A stretch of DNA of 64,000 nucleotides. Source: Paulinella micropora (taxonomy: Eukaryota > Cercozoa > Imbricatea > Euglyphida > Paulinellidae). Location: positions 22,501-86,500 of the forward strand of contig WBZZ01005334.1 of assembly GCA_019918135.1 (NCBI GenBank), read 5' to 3'. The notes beneath the pieces are model-generated. The model was given only the letters and a program-made list of their open reading frames with translations. It was not told where the DNA came from and made no database searches. A program made the translations under genes and the position numbers. Below are positions 61,801 through 64,000 of the stretch, piece by piece (the first letter of the stretch is position 1; the number at the start of each line of letters is the position of its first letter).

Positions 61801-64000
61801 CGTGGCGTGGGGCTGCGAGAGCCTGGCCAAGCTCCACCGGCTCGCGCTGGCGGGCGCGGGGGCGGCGCGGCCCGACTACGTGGAGCTGCTGCCGATCCGG
61901 CACCTGGGCTTCTCGGGCGCGCTGACGCTGTACCACGAGCACGTGACGGGGACCCGGCTCGTGTACGCGGCCAGCCTGCACAACCAGGCCATCGCGCAGT
62001 GGCTGCCGGGCCGCTTCGTGGGCGGCAGCACCGCCAAGCACCTGGTGCAGAGCGAGCGCCCGCTGTTGGAGTCTCCCCCCTCGGCCCTCACGGTCGGACT
62101 GCAGCCCAGCGGGCTCAACGTGCTGCTGGCGTACCGCGGCTTCAGCCACAACCAGGACGACTGCACCGTGTGGCTGAGGGGGGCGCTGGACGAGGGCCTG
62201 CTCACGCACGTCGAGCACCGGGGCTACCAGCAAAAGATGTTCCTGGAGGCAGGGGACGACCTGGCCCGGCTGGCCGACTGGCTCAGCGCCAGCGAACCGC
62301 GCGGCCCCGGCGGGCCGCCGCCGCCGCCGAGCCGGCGGCGGACCCGTCGTGGGACGCGGCCTTTGCGCTCACGGCGCGCCGGCTGGAGCAGGAGCGCCTG
62401 CTGCGCCGGTTCGGCCACGCGGCGCGCGCGGGCCGCCCGCAGTTCCACCAGGGCCCGCAGGGATACCTGCTCTCGCTGGCCGACGGGCAGCCGGGGCTGC
62501 CGGCCCCGGGCTCGGCCGTCGTCCGCGGCGACCCGCTCCTGCGCTCGCTGTCCTGCGACCGCGGGGGGCCCGTGCTCGACGCCCTGCGCTGGGGCGCCGT
62601 GGGCGCGGCCGCCGTAGGCGCGGCCGCGCCGGACCAGGAGGGCGTGCTGCAGCAGACGACCGCGGCCCTGGACAGCCGGGTGGCGGAGACGAGCGTGTGC
62701 CCCCTGGACGCCGGGGGCCGCTGCTGGCTCGACCCGGGCCCGGCCGACTGGGCGGGGCTGCGCGGCAGCGGCGGCGGCGGCGGCAGCGGCAGCAGCGGCG
62801 GCAGCGGCGGCGGCGGCAGCAGCGGCAGCAGCGGCGGCAGCGGCAGCAGCGGTGGCGGCGGCGACGGCACGGCCGGGCGCGCGGCGGTGGTGCGGGTCGC
62901 CACGGTGCGGGCGGCGCCCCTGCAGTACGGTGACAAGATCTCGAATGCGTCGGGCCAGAAGAGCACCGTGTGCGCAGTGCTGCCCGACTACGACATGCCG
63001 TACCTGCCGACCGGGGAGAGGCAGGAGCTGCTCGTCAACCCGGCGCAGCTGTTCCGCAAGACCGTGAGCGACGCCGTGACGGGGCTGCACTCGCTGCTCG
63101 TGCTGCGGCACGGCCGCGAGCTCCGGCACCCGGTCACCGGCGGCTCCGTCGCCGACGTCTGGCCCTGGGCGCAGGAGACGCTGCGCCACACGGCCCTCGA
63201 GGGCCGGCCCCGGCAGGCGCTGTGGCGGGCCGAGTTCTGGTGGGTGCTGGAGGCCTCGGTGCGCTCCGACCCGCCCCAGCTGTTCCGGCGCTGCGTCCAG
63301 CACTGGCTGCGCCTGGCGGGCGCTACGGCCGGGCCGGCCCTCGCGGCCCTGTGCAAGGTCCTGCGCCTGGCCACCGAGGCGTCCGACCTGGCGGGCCCCG
63401 CGGACGCGCGCCGGGCGTGCCCGGCCGACCCCCAGCGCGCCCACTTCCACTCCCCCGACGGCCGCTGCCAGTCGCCGCTAGCCCTGGCGGCGTGGGTGCG
63501 GAGCGAGGAGGCCTGGCTCGCGCACACGCTGGGCGAGCCCGCCCCCCAGCCGCCCGGGCCGGCCGAGCGCGCGCTGGCCCTCACCCCGCTCGGGCGCCAC
63601 GGCTGGCACCCGGCCGAGGCGGGCTGGTTCCGCGCGCTGGTGCCGCTCGCCGACCCCGGGCCCCCGGGCGCCGGGTGGCCGGGCCCGCTGGGCCGCACCC
63701 GGCAGGACTACCTGGACTCGCTGGCGCCGGGCCCCGGCCGGCCGCCGCGGGCCGAGCAGCTGCGGCCGTGGCAGGCCTACCTGCGCGAGCTGCACCTGCT
63801 GTCCGGCCAGCGCCTGTACAACCCGGCGTGCATGGAACAGGACGGCGCCGACAACCCGACCATGTTCGGCCTGCAGTACTACAACAAGCAAGAGAAGACC
63901 AGCGAGGGCCAGTTCAAGTCCAGGCACCGCGGGCCCACGGACCCGCTGACGCACCAGGGCACCAAGTCGACGCGCACGAACGGGGCGAGCAAGTGCGATA
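58846..64000 (+). CDS. Divergent RPB2-like second-largest subunit of RNA polymerase (runs off the edge)
   Basis: From MADDPSPSASAL to the window end, about 1,700 codons so far against ~1,220 for yeast RPB2. Recognised in order: the fork-like region PLRRVLQNMRGKNL and HPGFLCPTTTSKSERSGY; LNVLLAYRGFSHNQDDCTVW, parallel to NVLVAYxSxxGYNQEDSVI; GDKISNASGQKSTV, parallel to GDKFxSRHGQKG; PYLPTGERQELLVNPAQLFRK, parallel to the MPFxxEGxxPDIIxNPxxxPSRM hybrid-binding motif; and LQYYNKQEKTSEG with RGPTDPLTHQGTKSTRTNG, parallel to GxxYYxRLxHxVxDK and RGPxxxLTRQPxxGRSRxGG. A Gly/Ser run of ~35 residues lies at 62,764-62,870. The C-terminal clamp end lies outside the window. It is broken a few times. This is the native locus of the gene. 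Confidence 0.8.

Noticed and set aside
62764-62870. Gly/Ser-coding trinucleotide-like array as a stand-alone repeat or sequencing artefact
   Set aside because: It is in the RPB2 reading frame and forms a flexible linker between two recognisable RPB2 parts; irregular units argue against an artefact.
1-64000. Numerous long open frames on both strands over the same DNA (for example minus-strand frames opposite RPB1 and RPB2)
   Set aside because: At ~70% GC stop codons are rare in every frame. These frames are Arg/Pro/Ala/Gly-rich, lack motifs and run opposite recognisable proteins.
1-64000. Reassigned stop codon (TGA or TAG read as an amino acid) to explain interrupted genes
   Set aside because: TAA, TAG and TGA all occur as natural ends of recognisable genes here, and the interruptions are of mixed kinds.
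1-64000. CRISPR arrays, rRNA or tRNA genes
   Set aside because: No regularly spaced repeats with unique spacers and no cloverleaf or rRNA-like sequence was noticed. The short repeats are tandem minisatellites.
1-64000. Bacterial or archaeal origin
   Set aside because: Histone H3, candidate spliceosomal introns, poly(A) signals, F-box/LRR and EGF domains and separate RPB1/RPB2 homologues point to eukaryotic or eukaryotic-virus DNA.
1-64000. Retroelements or capsid-bearing transposons such as Polintons
   Set aside because: No reverse transcriptase, protein-primed polymerase, capsid or LTR pair was seen in the window.

Overview
The window is very GC-rich DNA (roughly 70% by eye) studded with G or C runs of 10 to 20 bases. 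Its gene set is eukaryote-like but not that of an ordinary nuclear chromosome. It holds highly divergent homologues of the two large subunits of DNA-dependent RNA polymerase (RPB1 and RPB2 type), an intronless histone H3, three F-box-like leucine-rich-repeat proteins, a dynamin/SLIP-GC-like GTPase, two tyrosine recombinases, a NADAR-domain protein, an HNH-like protein, a secreted EGF-like protein and several proteins I do not recognise. Genes are dense, on both strands, with short flanks, AATAAA/ATTAAA signals and a few candidate spliceosomal introns of 50 to 63 nt. The best reading is DNA of a giant virus (Nucleocytoviricota) or an old endogenised copy in a protist, perhaps amoeba-associated because the LRRs resemble those common in amoeba viruses and amoeba symbionts. 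No capsid, DNA polymerase or packaging ATPase gene is visible, so the lineage is open and host DNA is not excluded. Many genes are interrupted about once or more. This may be decay or sequence error in G/C runs; individual breaks are not itemised.

Layout. Unique left part (1-8,873): F-box/LRR gene, secreted EGF-like gene, HNH-like gene, GTPase, and the start of an unknown ~835-residue protein. Block A (8,874-16,782): end of that protein, a small intron-bearing gene, a long hairpin, a fold-back element flanked by two related reading frames, and the 5' half of an RPB2-like gene. Block B (16,783-29,511): the 3' part of an RPB1-like gene, tyrosine recombinase 1, an unknown 436-residue protein, histone H3, a GNAT-like protein, an unknown coiled-coil protein and the start of tyrosine recombinase 2. 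Unique middle (29,512-37,499): two F-box/LRR genes, a decayed relic of the RPB1 5' end, and the RPB1 5' half. Block B' (37,500-49,976): second copy of B, here continuous with the RPB1 5' half on its left and the rest of recombinase 2 on its right. Unique (49,977-53,914): recombinase 2 C-terminus, a possible cysteine protease and a NADAR gene. Block A' (53,915-61,471): second copy of A, here continuous with the rest of RPB2, which runs off the right edge.

The main structural fact is therefore the order L-A-B-M-B'-C-A'-R, with both block pairs in direct orientation and nearly identical. The A/B junction creates an RPB2-RPB1 chimera, while the fuller RPB1 and RPB2 genes lie at M-B' and A'-R. Three same-strand template switches would explain the order. 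As a system, the window combines transcription (RPB1, RPB2), chromatin (H3), probable ubiquitin-linked substrate recruitment (F-box/LRR) and DNA mobility (two recombinases, a fold-back element).
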